From: a bacterium
Lineage (GTDB): Bacteria > Vulcanimicrobiota > Xenobia > Xenobiales > JADMJV01
Length of the DNA stretch: 55,566 nt
Direction of reading: 5' to 3'
NCBI GenBank assembly: GCA_030149525.1
Contig: JASBRJ010000031.1
Span: 1 to 55,566, forward strand
The first letter of the stretch is position 1. Each line of letters starts with the position of its first letter. Shown here piece by piece: positions 29,252 to 37,222 of the stretch. The notes under the pieces were generated by a model, which saw only the letters and a program-made list of their open reading frames with translations, was not told the origin of the DNA and made no database searches. Position numbers and translations under genes: made by a program.

Positions 29252-30247
29252 TTAGTCGGCGTTGCGACGCTTGGCCAGGGAGGAAAGTGATCGCCTTAAG
29301 CTCTCTCGTTCACTCGAAAAGAGCACCTGGTTTTCCATATCTTCGTAACGTTCTTCGGAGGCCTTAAGGTCGTCGAGCGCCTGGGCCAGCTTCTCTTCGG
29401 TGTCGGCAAGCTTTGCTCGAGCTTCTTCCAGATTCTTGGTGAGCATCTCCCGTGACTCTCCCTCGGCGTAGGCCTGGAGAAGTTTGTTCTTGGCTTCGAA
29501 AGCGCGTTGCTCGGCTTCGTCCTTGGCTTTGACGGCTGCCTCGGCGATGTCCGTCTTTTCTTCGGCCAGGGCTTTGAGGCGCTTGTTGTCTTGCTCGCGA
29601 GCGACTGCCTCCGCCTCGTACTTCTTGGCTCGCTCAAACTGCTCCGACTGGGCTGTGGTCAACTCAGTCAATTCTTTGTTCTCGGCCTCCAGGGCGGCGA
29701 TCTTGGAAGCGGCGTCGGCGAGATTGTCGCAGGCCGTCTGAAGGGCCTCGACCTTCGTTTTCAGTTCCTCGTTCTCCGACTTAAATTGATTGAGTTCAAC
29801 CCTCATTTCCTTGAGTTGACCCAGCATTCGATGCTTCAACTTATCCAGCGATTCAAGCCTCTGCTCGGATTTGGCCAGGGATTTTTGAGTCTTGGCCAAC
29901 TCGCTATTGGCTCTGGTGAGCTTCCCGCGCAGATTGGAGAGTTCTTCGTCTTGCGACTCGGCTTCTGCTTGTTTGCTTCGAAGAAGTTCGGCCTGCTCGG
30001 ACTCCCATTTGGCCCTCTCCTCTTCCAACCGGCGGTCGGACGCCTCGATCTCTTCCAGCAAAGTGGCCTTATCGTCTTCCATGTCGCGGATCTGATCACG
30101 AAGTGCTCTCAGCTCTTTCTGATGGGAGGTCTGAGCTTCGGTAAGTTGATCTCGGAGTTTGCGGTTGTACTCAATAAGAGCACTCACACCTCTCTTGGGA
30201 GAGGCGTCTTGGTCTTCCCCGTCCGGAACTTGGTCTTCAGTGCTCAT
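29252..30247 (-). CDS. Long coiled-coil protein
   Basis: A 331-residue protein, almost wholly heptad-repeat coiled coil from about 20 to 310 (Glu, Lys, Leu, Ala rich) with short breaks. There is no signal peptide, membrane segment or enzyme motif. It could be a scaffold or cytoskeletal filament protein; the sequence does not decide. ATG 30247 is chosen because an acidic head (M-S-T-E-D) follows; the frame remains open to GTG 30340, but with little support. Convergent partner genes are absent; the GMC gene is next on the same strand after 53 bases. Confidence 0.7.
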   Translation of the reverse strand: MSTEDQVPDGEDQDASPKRGVSALIEYNRKLRDQLTEAQTSHQKELRALRDQIRDMEDDKATLLEEIEASDRRLEEERAKWESEQAELLRSKQAEAESQDEELSNLRGKLTRANSELAKTQKSLAKSEQRLESLDKLKHRMLGQLKEMRVELNQFKSENEELKTKVEALQTACDNLADAASKIAALEAENKELTELTTAQSEQFERAKKYEAEAVAREQDNKRLKALAEEKTDIAEAAVKAKDEAEQRAFEAKNKLLQAYAEGESREMLTKNLEEARAKLADTEEKLAQALDDLKASEERYEDMENQVLFSSERESLRRSLSSLAKRRNAD

Positions 30248-30392
30248 CGCCTGAATTTTCGGCCTTCTTTCCTTTGAACTTCTTTGGCGCAATTCGCTCT
30301 CTGTGACTGCCCCGACACAAGCCCAAAAACGTTCGCTCACGAAGGTACTTCGAAAAAAATCCCCGTCACCCTGGGAAGAAGCGGCTCAATAC

Positions 30393-30426
30393 AAAAAAAG
30401 AGACTACCAGGAGTGTAGTCTCTTTT
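30393..30426 (-). terminator. Terminator after the Met/Gly-rich peptide gene
   Basis: Read on the minus strand: a 12-pair stem between 30415-30426 and 30396-30407, loop of seven bases, followed by a T run (complement of A at 30393-30399). It lies just downstream of the stop at 30450. Confidence 0.88.
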
Positions 30427-30449
30427 CTGAGAGAAGTATATGGAGAGGT

Positions 30450-30737
30450 TTAGAAGCCGAAGCCCCGCACGCCTTGACCGACATTGATGTTGATTCCACC
30501 GGCTCCTTGACCAGGTCGCCCTCCGCCGCAGCAGGGGCATCCACCAGGATGTCCACCGGGTTGACCGGCTCCGCCGCCCATCATCTGCTGCATCATGCGC
30601 ATCATCATCTTCATCATCTTGAACATCATTCGACGAGGTCCGCGGGGCCCTCGAGGTCCGCCGAACCGACCAGGTCCACCAAATTGGCCTGCCCCGCCCA
30701 ACTGTCCGTTCTGTCCGTAGTTGATGTTCACATTCAT
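30450..30737 (-). CDS. Met/Gly-rich small protein with CPCC motif
   Basis: A 95-residue protein of unusual make-up. N-terminal M-N-V-N-I-N-Y-G; then G-G-P/G-P-R repeats (12-36); then an Arg/Lys/Met/Gln stretch (about 35-53) with 11 Met in 19 residues, able to form an amphipathic helix; then a Gly/Pro-rich segment with G-C-P-C-C-G-G; and an end with G-I-N-I-N-V-G-Q-G that echoes the start. AAGGAGA lies 8 bases before the ATG, and a strong terminator follows, so expression is likely. Met and Cys could bind copper or zinc; this is inference only. Confidence 0.75.
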   Translation of the reverse strand: MNVNINYGQNGQLGGAGQFGGPGRFGGPRGPRGPRRMMFKMMKMMMRMMQQMMGGGAGQPGGHPGGCPCCGGGRPGQGAGGININVGQGVRGFGF

Positions 30738-30862
30738 ATTGTTGTCTCCTTAGGGTTCGATGTCTTGTCCTTATTGTGCATCACGTTCAACGGTCTGGAG
30801 GGCGCCAAATGTAACCATTGAGTTACAAATGTTTCAAATTTGCAAAACCGGCGTTCACAACG

Positions 30863-30870
30863 GTTAACAT
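30863..30870. promoter_or_regulatory. GTTAACAT site in the divergent region before the YbjQ-like gene
   Basis: GTTAACAT at 30863-30870 in the intergenic region between the divergent genes at 30737 and 30932, in an AT-rich area with TTCACA at 30854-30859. The site could serve either gene. It matches the palindrome seen before other genes here. Confidence 0.3.
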
Positions 30871-30931
30871 AAGCTCTCCTTTTTAAAAGAGTCAGATTTG
30901 TAAACTTCGCCGGGCGCCTAACCTTTGAACC

Positions 30932-32119
30932 TTGATTCTTCCTTTCAGGTCGAGGGAGGTGGAAGGCGTTGCCAAAGCCCTTGGAATGTCCATCGTAACT
31001 GGTCTTTCCGGCAATGAAATCTACTGCATCCATCAGTTGGAGATGACCCCGGGCGATCTTGTCATCGGCAATAGCGTCTTTTCCATGGGATTCTTAGGCT
31101 CTATAGCGTCCGCTGCACGCACCCTGGCCGGCGGTGAGGTCACTCAAGTGACTCGAGTCATCCACGACGGTCGAAAACTGGCTTTGGACCGACTTCTCCA
31201 GGAAACGAAGCAGCGAGGCGGCACGGCTGTTACCGGTGTCACGAGCGAACTCCTTTGGCACGGAGGAGGCGTCGAGTTTTTGAGTGTGGGATCGTCGCTC
31301 AAACACCAATCCGGCGAGCTGGGAGAGTTCTCCACCTCATCGGGAGGACAGGAGCTGTTCTGTCAACTGGACTCCGGATTCAAGCCGCTTCACTTTGCCT
31401 TCGGCAACGTGGCCTACTCCATCGGCATCACCGGGGGATTGGGTGGATTCTTTCAGTCCCTTGCCCGGGGCGAAGTCACCCAATATTCCGAGGTCTTTAA
31501 CAAAACGCGCCACCTAGCTTTGGAGAGAATCGAAGAGGACGCAAAAAGCTACGGTGCAAACGCCGTCGTCGGTATTCGCACCTCGATTCTTCCACTCATG
31601 GGGACCACGGAAATGCTCATGATCGGTACCGCTTCACATCATCCGGCCTTGGGACCTCAGTTCAGCGAACGACCGATCACCAGCCACCTTACGTGCCAGG
31701 AGATGTGGAATCTCATTCACCTGGGCTATATGCCCGTTCGTCTGGTCCTGGGCGTGTCCGTCTACAGCCTCGGTTTCACCGGTGGCATTACGGCGGCTCT
31801 CCGCGGCTTCATACGAGGGGAAATCACCGAATTGACAACGCTCATCTATGATGCCAGGGAAAACGCCATTCTCCAGATAGCCAAGGAGGCCGATGCTTGC
31901 GGAGCCGACGAAGTGGTAGGAATCAAAACCTTCATCTCCCAGCTGGGCGGCAATATGATTGAGTTTATGGCGGTGGGAACGGCGGTCAAGAAAATGGACG
32001 GCATCGGAACCAAGAGTGAACAGCTACCACCTCAGGCGCTGGTCAAGGATGAGGACACCGTCATCAAGCCTTCGCGAGTCGCCGGCTATTCCGCGAAGAA
32101 TCTGAATACGGGCTCCTAG
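30932..32119 (+). CDS. Triple YbjQ/UPF0145 (DUF74) domain protein
   Basis: A 395-residue protein with three tandem copies of the YbjQ-type domain (about 105 residues each), roughly 20-130, 150-245 and 255-350. Each has S-M/I/L-G-x-x-G, R/G-G-E-V/I-T, A-L/I-L-x-x-x-x-E and A-V/D-V-G motifs. Single-domain YbjQ forms pentamers, is called heavy-metal-binding, and has unknown function; a three-domain fusion is unusual. The 45-residue tail is polar. The start is uncertain: TTG 30932, GTG 30959 and ATG 30986 are all open, none with a strong ribosome site. No signal peptide. Confidence 0.75.
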   Translation: MILPFRSREVEGVAKALGMSIVTGLSGNEIYCIHQLEMTPGDLVIGNSVFSMGFLGSIASAARTLAGGEVTQVTRVIHDGRKLALDRLLQETKQRGGTAVTGVTSELLWHGGGVEFLSVGSSLKHQSGELGEFSTSSGGQELFCQLDSGFKPLHFAFGNVAYSIGITGGLGGFFQSLARGEVTQYSEVFNKTRHLALERIEEDAKSYGANAVVGIRTSILPLMGTTEMLMIGTASHHPALGPQFSERPITSHLTCQEMWNLIHLGYMPVRLVLGVSVYSLGFTGGITAALRGFIRGEITELTTLIYDARENAILQIAKEADACGADEVVGIKTFISQLGGNMIEFMAVGTAVKKMDGIGTKSEQLPPQALVKDEDTVIKPSRVAGYSAKNLNTGS

Positions 32120-32135
32120 ATCCGGAAAGTGCCTG

Positions 32136-32957
32136 CTAGAGCATCCATAGAACTTCCCTCTTCAGCCGATTGGTGAAGTCCAGATAGTTCTGGTCGTGAA
32201 CAACCTGAAAGCCCGACAGGTCCGTGTGGAGTCCGAGAGCCTCAACGCTTGCGATCAGGCTGAGTCCGGGTCTCTCCAGTGTGTTCCGCTCTTCCTTGAT
32301 GAGAACTCCATGATGAACCCAACGAGCCTGAGACCAGGATTTCCCACTGGTGAAAGCCACCGCAGCCAAATGATCGCCCTGTGAGAGCTGGGTGATGCGG
32401 AACTCATCTTGGGCCATCCGTTCTGTGTCGGCGTCGAAGCTCAGCTGTGAAGTTGAGTCGCTATGGTAGAGTTGATATTTGCGGGCAAAGGGGAGGGCTC
32501 TCCGATTGACAAGAGAGTCGTTGAGCTGTACCGGAATCGGGCTGAAAGCGAGCACCGATCTGAGCATAGAGCGAAAATTGGCCGAGTCGCGATATCGCCT
32601 CCACACCGATCCAGTCCACTTCAACTGGAAAAGACTCAATTGCGGATCCCAAACGGCGCATCCAAACCACTCCAGATTCAGCCAGCCTAACAAAAAGCGG
32701 TCATGCCTTGCCAGCTCAGACAGCTCGGCCGTCACGCCTTCAGCTCGAATTTCCACCTTCTGCCGGTCAACTCGAAAACTCAGACCTTGAGGCTGAGCCT
32801 GATGGAATCCCTGTAGGAGAGAAATCCAGGCCTGCCAGGGATCGGTCAGCGCCCGCTCCGAGAGCAGCTTGCGTGCCCTATCTGCGGCAAGTGTGAAAGA
32901 CCCCTCGCCCTGAGAGTCGGAGCTACCTAGAGATTTTAGAAAGTCTTCAAGCCTCAA
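32136..32957 (-). CDS. Family P protein 2 (P2): short paralog
   Basis: A 273-residue member of the family also seen at 21211, 38117 and 53228. It has S-Q-G-E-G-S-F-T-L-A near 15-23, F-S-P-I-P-V-Q-L-N-D near 140 and H-G-V-L-I-K-E-E ... T-D-L-S-G-F-Q-V near 216-256. It lacks about 130 to 180 residues found in the others between and after these blocks. TTG 32957 aligns with the starts of the paralogs; the frame is open upstream into the antisense of the gene at 33075, but that part has no family match. Soluble, function unknown. Confidence 0.6.
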   Translation of the reverse strand: MRLEDFLKSLGSSDSQGEGSFTLAADRARKLLSERALTDPWQAWISLLQGFHQAQPQGLSFRVDRQKVEIRAEGVTAELSELARHDRFLLGWLNLEWFGCAVWDPQLSLFQLKWTGSVWRRYRDSANFRSMLRSVLAFSPIPVQLNDSLVNRRALPFARKYQLYHSDSTSQLSFDADTERMAQDEFRITQLSQGDHLAAVAFTSGKSWSQARWVHHGVLIKEERNTLERPGLSLIASVEALGLHTDLSGFQVVHDQNYLDFTNRLKREVLWML

Positions 32958-33074
32958 CGAACGGGCGCTTCGCTTCCTCTCGCCGACACCCTGGTCGACT
33001 CGAAATGAACAAAACGTGTCTAAGATGTAAATCTTTATGAGTTTTTTCAGACCGAACCGATACGTTAAGCTTAA

Positions 33075-33755
33075 GTGAACCTCGCCCAGATCAAAAATAC
33101 CACTCAGGATCCCAGGATTCAGCAGTTGCTGAGTCAGGCGGATGCCTGTCGTTCGAAGCACAAAGATCATGATGCGGTCAAACTTGAAGCCGAGGCGGAA
33201 GCGCTCTTTGCGGCAACCGAGCAGGTGTCTATCTCCATTCCTCGAGACCACCTGAAGGACCTCAAGCCGCTTCAAGCGATGAAAGCCCTCTTCACCGTCA
33301 AGAACGGGGCCACCAGGAAACCGATTCAAATCTTTGCCAGACAGGGCATCAAACCGGACACCGAAGAACAGGCCACAAGCCGGGAGATGGAAGCCGCCGA
33401 GAAGCGCCGATGGCAGGGACCTGAACGCTCCCGCGTGGTAGCCATGCTTGCCGCTCTCCCCCATTTCAATCCGATACTCCACCTCAACAAAGGTTCCAAC
33501 TCCGGAAATTCCAACAGCGAGGTCACCCAATTCGGCCTGGCCACTGCCGGTGCCGGGCTGATGGCCGTGGAACCGGCAGCAGGTGGAATTCTGCTGATGT
33601 TCAGTTGTGTTTTTCAAGCGGCAGCTTCGGAGGACGTCGACGAAGCGGAGGAGAGCGAATCGTCCAAAGACCCGGAGCAGGTCGAACAGAGCAAAGAGTC
33701 AGGGCTGTTTTTGGCGGACTCTGCTTCCCTCAAGTGGCTCATCAGCGACGCCTAA
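33075..33755 (+). CDS. Hypothetical protein with a short hydrophobic segment
   Basis: A 226-residue protein. Residues 1-125 are charged and helical. A Gly/Ala/Met hydrophobic stretch of about 27 residues (about 155-182) is the only possible membrane segment and resembles the zipper blocks at 939 and 24096 only in composition. An acidic Ser/Glu-rich tail follows. GTG 33075 lies close behind GTTAAGC (33064-33070) with no ribosome site, so a leaderless start is possible. Unrecognised. Confidence 0.55.
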   Translation: MNLAQIKNTTQDPRIQQLLSQADACRSKHKDHDAVKLEAEAEALFAATEQVSISIPRDHLKDLKPLQAMKALFTVKNGATRKPIQIFARQGIKPDTEEQATSREMEAAEKRRWQGPERSRVVAMLAALPHFNPILHLNKGSNSGNSNSEVTQFGLATAGAGLMAVEPAAGGILLMFSCVFQAAASEDVDEAEESESSKDPEQVEQSKESGLFLADSASLKWLISDA

Positions 33756-33882
33756 AAGACGATCTGGATCGAAACGGCAAACTCTTTTTAAAGGTCGTTT
33801 ACAAACTTTACACTCTCCTAACATCAGGGTCCGCCGCGCCGCGCCCGCTCTTTGTATATTGAGCTTACAAGCGAATAAAACA

Positions 33883-33954
33883 GCCGCCCAGTCAAGTAAG
33901 CGTTGTGGACCCTCCTGCTAATTATCCTCAATTCGACTGGGCGGCTTCTTTTTT
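33883..33954 (+). terminator. Long-loop hairpin with T run (terminator or attenuator)
   Basis: A perfect 11-pair stem, GCCGCCCAGTC (33883-33893) with GACTGGGCGGC (33935-33945), enclosing a 41-base loop and followed by TTCTTTTTTG. It lies in the 264-base gap between the gene ending at 33755 and pseudopilin island B. It probably terminates the upstream transcript. The long loop also allows an RNA leader; no known riboswitch class fits. The rest of the gap shows nothing else I can name. Confidence 0.6.
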
Positions 33955-34019
33955 GTGGCAAACGGGGGCAAGGCCAGTGCAGGTGGAACGGCGAAGCCTA
34001 CCGGACGGGGTCGAACTGA

Positions 34020-34439
34020 GTGACGAGTGCAAGACATAGACCGTGGCAGAACAAGACCGGTGTGTCTCTCATTGAGGTCATGTTAGCGCTTGGGCTGGTC
34101 GCGTCGGCTGTTCTCGCCATAATGGCCGTTTACACCATGGGGCTTCGCCAGTCGGTTAAAGCGGAGAAGATGCTGAAGGCCACAGAGATGTCGCGAGAAA
34201 TTATGGAACGCACTCGCGAACTTGACTTCAGCAAAATTCCCGATACCAATACAAGCTTCGACGGACGCCTCAACCAATCGGCCGTCAACGGATTCCCGCC
34301 GACTCCGTACCCCACCCGGGATGATTTCAAGGCGGTTGTGACAGTCGATCAGATCGCCCCTCAACTCAAGTCGGTGTGCGTGAAAGTCTTCTATGACAAA
34401 GGACAGAGTGTTGATTTCCAAACCTATTTCAAGCCGTAG
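34020..34439 (+). CDS. Pseudopilin, GspI/PilV-like (island B)
   Basis: A 139-residue prepilin-like protein. A basic leader ends at G14, followed by V-S-L-I-E with Glu at +5 and a hydrophobic helix to about 38. The remainder is a short beta-rich domain with F-K-A-V-V-T-V-D and V-C-V-K-V-F-Y-D. The size fits PilV/GspI. GTG 34020 has GGGG about 9 bases upstream. The next gene starts inside its 3' end, so the two are translationally linked. Confidence 0.8.
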   Translation: MTSARHRPWQNKTGVSLIEVMLALGLVASAVLAIMAVYTMGLRQSVKAEKMLKATEMSREIMERTRELDFSKIPDTNTSFDGRLNQSAVNGFPPTPYPTRDDFKAVVTVDQIAPQLKSVCVKVFYDKGQSVDFQTYFKP

Positions 34440-35022
34440 ACCAGTCGGCTTCGGACTGGTGGAATTGATGATTTCAAGCAGCCTGCTCATGTTGTTGATG
34501 GCGCTCGTTTTCATGCTCTACTTCAACTCTCATCGTGCCTGGAAAAAAAGCTCGGAACACCAGCAGGTCATGGGTGAAATGCAGGTTGCTCTGGCCTTTT
34601 TCGCAGAGGATCTGCAAGCCACATCGTTCGACAGTGTTTCCCTGACGCCCGACAAAAAAGCGATAGGTCTACTGACCATGAAGGACGGCAACGGAGACCG
34701 ACACTACGGGGTTGACGGACGCCCTATTTGGGATCACTGGGTGCTCTACTATGCTGAAGGTCAGTCTCTCTTGCGGCTCGACGTTCCCTGGCCTGTCCCT
34801 CAATCCAACCGTCAAACGCCCGTGAACATCACCGCTTTTTCAAGCCAACCTCTCTCCTCATTTCTCACCGGTGACGGCCGAATTCTCTCGAGAAATCTGC
34901 AAAACTTCGAAGTTGAGGTACCTCCGGGAAGCCGACTCGTCCACTATAAGCTCACCGTGGAAAAACAGGGTAAGACCAACCAAACTCTCACTCTAGAAGG
35001 GACAGTCCAACCCCGCAACTAG
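34393..35022 (+). CDS. Pseudopilin, GspJ/PilW-like (island B)
   Basis: A 209-residue prepilin-like protein overlapping the previous gene by 47 bases. The processing site is R-R-P-V-G19, then F-G-L-V-E with Glu at +5. A hydrophobic helix to about 42 is followed by a beta-rich domain of 165 residues. An internal GTG at 34408 (AAAGGA upstream) would give a shorter, more typical leader and is an equally good start. It is followed immediately by the GspF-like gene. Confidence 0.78.
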   Translation: MTKDRVLISKPISSRRPVGFGLVELMISSSLLMLLMALVFMLYFNSHRAWKKSSEHQQVMGEMQVALAFFAEDLQATSFDSVSLTPDKKAIGLLTMKDGNGDRHYGVDGRPIWDHWVLYYAEGQSLLRLDVPWPVPQSNRQTPVNITAFSSQPLSSFLTGDGRILSRNLQNFEVEVPPGSRLVHYKLTVEKQGKTNQTLTLEGTVQPRN

Positions 35023-36078
35023 ATGAAGGCAAAAGTCTCACGTCAAAAACTTTCCCGCTTCTTCCGGAGCCTGGCCGTTATGTTGGGTGGAGGCCTGGGA
35101 TTGCTACCCAGCTTGGAACACCTGACAAAGGATGAGTCGTTGGTGTTTTCCGAAACGGTTCGAGGGATCTGCGACACCTTAATTTCGGGACGGAGTTTCA
35201 GCTTCGCCCTGAAGAACTATTCCAATATCTTTCCCAAGGTGCGCTGCGATCTGGTCGCTGCAGGAGAGAAATCAGGCACGCTCCACAAATCTCTGGACAG
35301 ATTGGCCGACTATCTTGAGCGAAGCTCGACCCTAGAGAAGAAATTCAAAGCCGCCATGGTTTATCCCATGGTCATCATCATTCTCATGTTTATCATGATT
35401 TTGGTTATGGTCTGGTTCGTCTTCCCCCGGGAAAAGGAGTTGCTAGAGTCTATGGGAGCCGAAATGCCTCTCATCACTCGCATTCTTTTCGACTGGTTGG
35501 GCGTAGCGTTTCATCCTGGAGTTCTCCTCACACTCTTCGTGGCCGGGCTGAGCCTCTCCATCCTATACTCCCGCAATAACGAAGGGCGAGCCCAGGACGC
35601 CCTAAAGCGTTTGATCGATCGGAACATCCTCCATCTTCCCCTGATCGGACCACTGGTCTACAAGATGTCTGCGGCTCGAGTCCTGTCGGTCTTCGGCACG
35701 CTCCTAGACTCAGGAAGCACTATCGATCAGGCCATGCTCAACTCAGCCAAAATGATGGGGAACACCGAATTGGAAGAACGGCTCAACCTTGCTCAGGTGG
35801 ACCTTCTACACGGGTATCTCTTCAGCGAATCCTTGCAGCGGCATAAAGTCTTCCCGCCCCTGGCGATACAACTTTTTGCCGTGGCCGAGGAGAGTGGCGG
35901 TTTACCCGTCATGTCCGGGCGACTGGCCAGGATGTATGAGGAAGATGTGGAGAGCACGATAAACACCATGGCTTCCCTGGTAGAGCCGTTGGCGCTCATT
36001 GGAATGGGTGGCTTTGTGGGCATTCTGCTGCTGGCGACACTTCTGCCCACGGCCCAGGTTCTGGGCAATATCGGCTGA
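35023..36078 (+). CDS. GspF/PilC-like inner-membrane platform protein (island B)
   Basis: A 351-residue second GspF-like protein with two T2SSF domains. Membrane helices lie near 112-137 and 165-185, and the last near 322-345 (E-P-L-A-L-I-G-M-G). Domain signatures include L-V-A-A-G-E-K-S-G in repeat one and F-A-V-A-E-E-S-G-G in repeat two. The ATG follows the preceding stop directly, so island B is one transcript of two pseudopilins and a platform. Only distantly like the island A platform. No ATPase or secretin is nearby. Confidence 0.9.
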   Translation: MKAKVSRQKLSRFFRSLAVMLGGGLGLLPSLEHLTKDESLVFSETVRGICDTLISGRSFSFALKNYSNIFPKVRCDLVAAGEKSGTLHKSLDRLADYLERSSTLEKKFKAAMVYPMVIIILMFIMILVMVWFVFPREKELLESMGAEMPLITRILFDWLGVAFHPGVLLTLFVAGLSLSILYSRNNEGRAQDALKRLIDRNILHLPLIGPLVYKMSAARVLSVFGTLLDSGSTIDQAMLNSAKMMGNTELEERLNLAQVDLLHGYLFSESLQRHKVFPPLAIQLFAVAEESGGLPVMSGRLARMYEEDVESTINTMASLVEPLALIGMGGFVGILLLATLLPTAQVLGNIG

Positions 36079-36215
36079 CGGAACGAACTCCCAAAACGAG
36101 CCTATCCCTGAACAAGGTACCGATCGGATACCACATTTTCCCACCACATGACCCCGGAATAGGAAAGCGACCAGGCTATCCTAAAGTTAGAAAATTCATT
36201 CGACGGAGGACAGTG

Positions 36216-36428
36216 ATGTCAAATTTAATGTTATACATGATCGGTTTCGTTTTTCTAATCGGTGGATTGGCCTGGGGAGCATCGTTGCTGGGGGTTCCGC
36301 CAACCTGGATCGGTGTCGGTTGTATCGTGCTGGTCGGTCTGGCTATTATCTCAGGAGTGAACAACACGCGATACCGGGAAACGAGCCCGAGCGATCCGAA
36401 CGCCAAACGCGTGGTGGTGGAAGACTAA
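36216..36428 (+). CDS. Small two-helix membrane protein
   Basis: A 70-residue protein with two hydrophobic helices (about 3-24 and 29-48) and a polar C-terminus ending in V-V-V-E-D. GGAGGA lies about 5 bases before ATG 36216; GTG 36213 sits too close to the ribosome site. Short length and lack of motifs leave function unknown. A bidirectional terminator follows. Confidence 0.65.
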   Translation: MSNLMLYMIGFVFLIGGLAWGASLLGVPPTWIGVGCIVLVGLAIISGVNNTRYRETSPSDPNAKRVVVED

Positions 36429-36437
36429 AATTTCTGT

Positions 36438-36478
36438 AAAAAAAAAGAGTAGACGAACTCACGTCTACTCTTTTTTTT
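36438..36478. terminator. Bidirectional terminator
   Basis: Stem AGAGTAGACG with CGTCTACTCT (loop AACTCA at 36456-36461) bounded by nine A residues and nine T residues. It ends both the small membrane gene and the minus-strand SET gene, whose stop codon lies in the T run. Confidence 0.92.
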
Positions 36479-37064
36479 AGACCGACACCGGTTTGTAAAG
36501 ATGGTTTCTGATGGAGGGTACGAGTCTGTTGTCCTTCAAACACGCCTCCACCAGGGCACGGTCGGAAAGGTAAGCCCAGAGCGGTTGGTCCACCCTGGCA
36601 ATGTGAGGGAAGGCCTGTTGAAGATGCTTATCCCAAACATCGGCCAATCGATCAAAGTCTTCCGGTTTTGTGCAGCGCCGGCAGCGTGGACTTTGACACA
36701 GACAGGTCATCTCAAACTCGAGATTCAGAGAGCCGTAGTCGTTAGTGATCTCCTCCCCTTCCTCGATATCTCGAATGGCGATTTCAAAGTCCAGTCCCGG
36801 GCTGAGACAATTGGCTTCGCAATGATGATTCACGAAACGTGCGTAGTCCCAACAGAGGACGTAGTGTCCGTCACGGTTTCGAAAACTGTACCGCTCCAAC
36901 ACAGGCGGATAATCCCGGTACTCCGGATTTGAGTTCAGGTCGATGACCTGGTCGAGCGGATCCTGAACCCAGGTGATCGTGCCTTTCGGTATGAAAGCCG
37001 TTGCGTAGACCCCGCTTCCGACCTCGGGCCCCGAATAGCGAAGCTCGGCATTTGGATGAAGCAT
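36477..37064 (-). CDS. SET-domain protein (putative protein-lysine methyltransferase)
   Basis: A 195-residue SET protein. Family blocks are visible: S-G-V-Y-A-T near 16, R-F-V-N-H-H-C-E-A-N-C near 75-85 (the N-H-x-x-x-x-N core), and E-G-E-E-I-T-N-D-Y-G near 100-109. A post-SET-like C-L-C-Q-S-P-R-C-R follows at about 119, consistent with a zinc-binding cysteine set. SET enzymes move a methyl group from SAM to a protein lysine. Bacterial copies are often acquired from eukaryotes or act on secreted or ribosomal proteins; which applies is unknown. ATG 37064 (AAGGGG upstream) is preferred over the frame start at 37175. Confidence 0.85.
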   Translation of the reverse strand: MLHPNAELRYSGPEVGSGVYATAFIPKGTITWVQDPLDQVIDLNSNPEYRDYPPVLERYSFRNRDGHYVLCWDYARFVNHHCEANCLSPGLDFEIAIRDIEEGEEITNDYGSLNLEFEMTCLCQSPRCRRCTKPEDFDRLADVWDKHLQQAFPHIARVDQPLWAYLSDRALVEACLKDNRLVPSIRNHLYKPVSV

Positions 37065-37222
37065 GAAACCCCTTTTGAAAACCGCTCCCGGAGTAGCCTG
37101 ACCGGCAAGCCTCTGGTGGCGGTCCGATTGTTTATGCCTCAGATCATAGAGTAAAGACGGCCTTGCACAATACATCGCAAAGCCTATCTAGGATTCGTCA
37201 ACCGGACTAGAAGAGGGAGCCT

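Noticed and set aside
29507-30277. 256-residue open frame on the plus strand
   Set aside because: Low-complexity antisense of the coiled-coil gene (Leu/Gly/Phe rich), a typical shadow.
32958-33617. N-terminal extension of the P2 frame
   Set aside because: It runs through the antisense of the gene at 33075, and only the part after the TTG at 32957 matches the paralogs.
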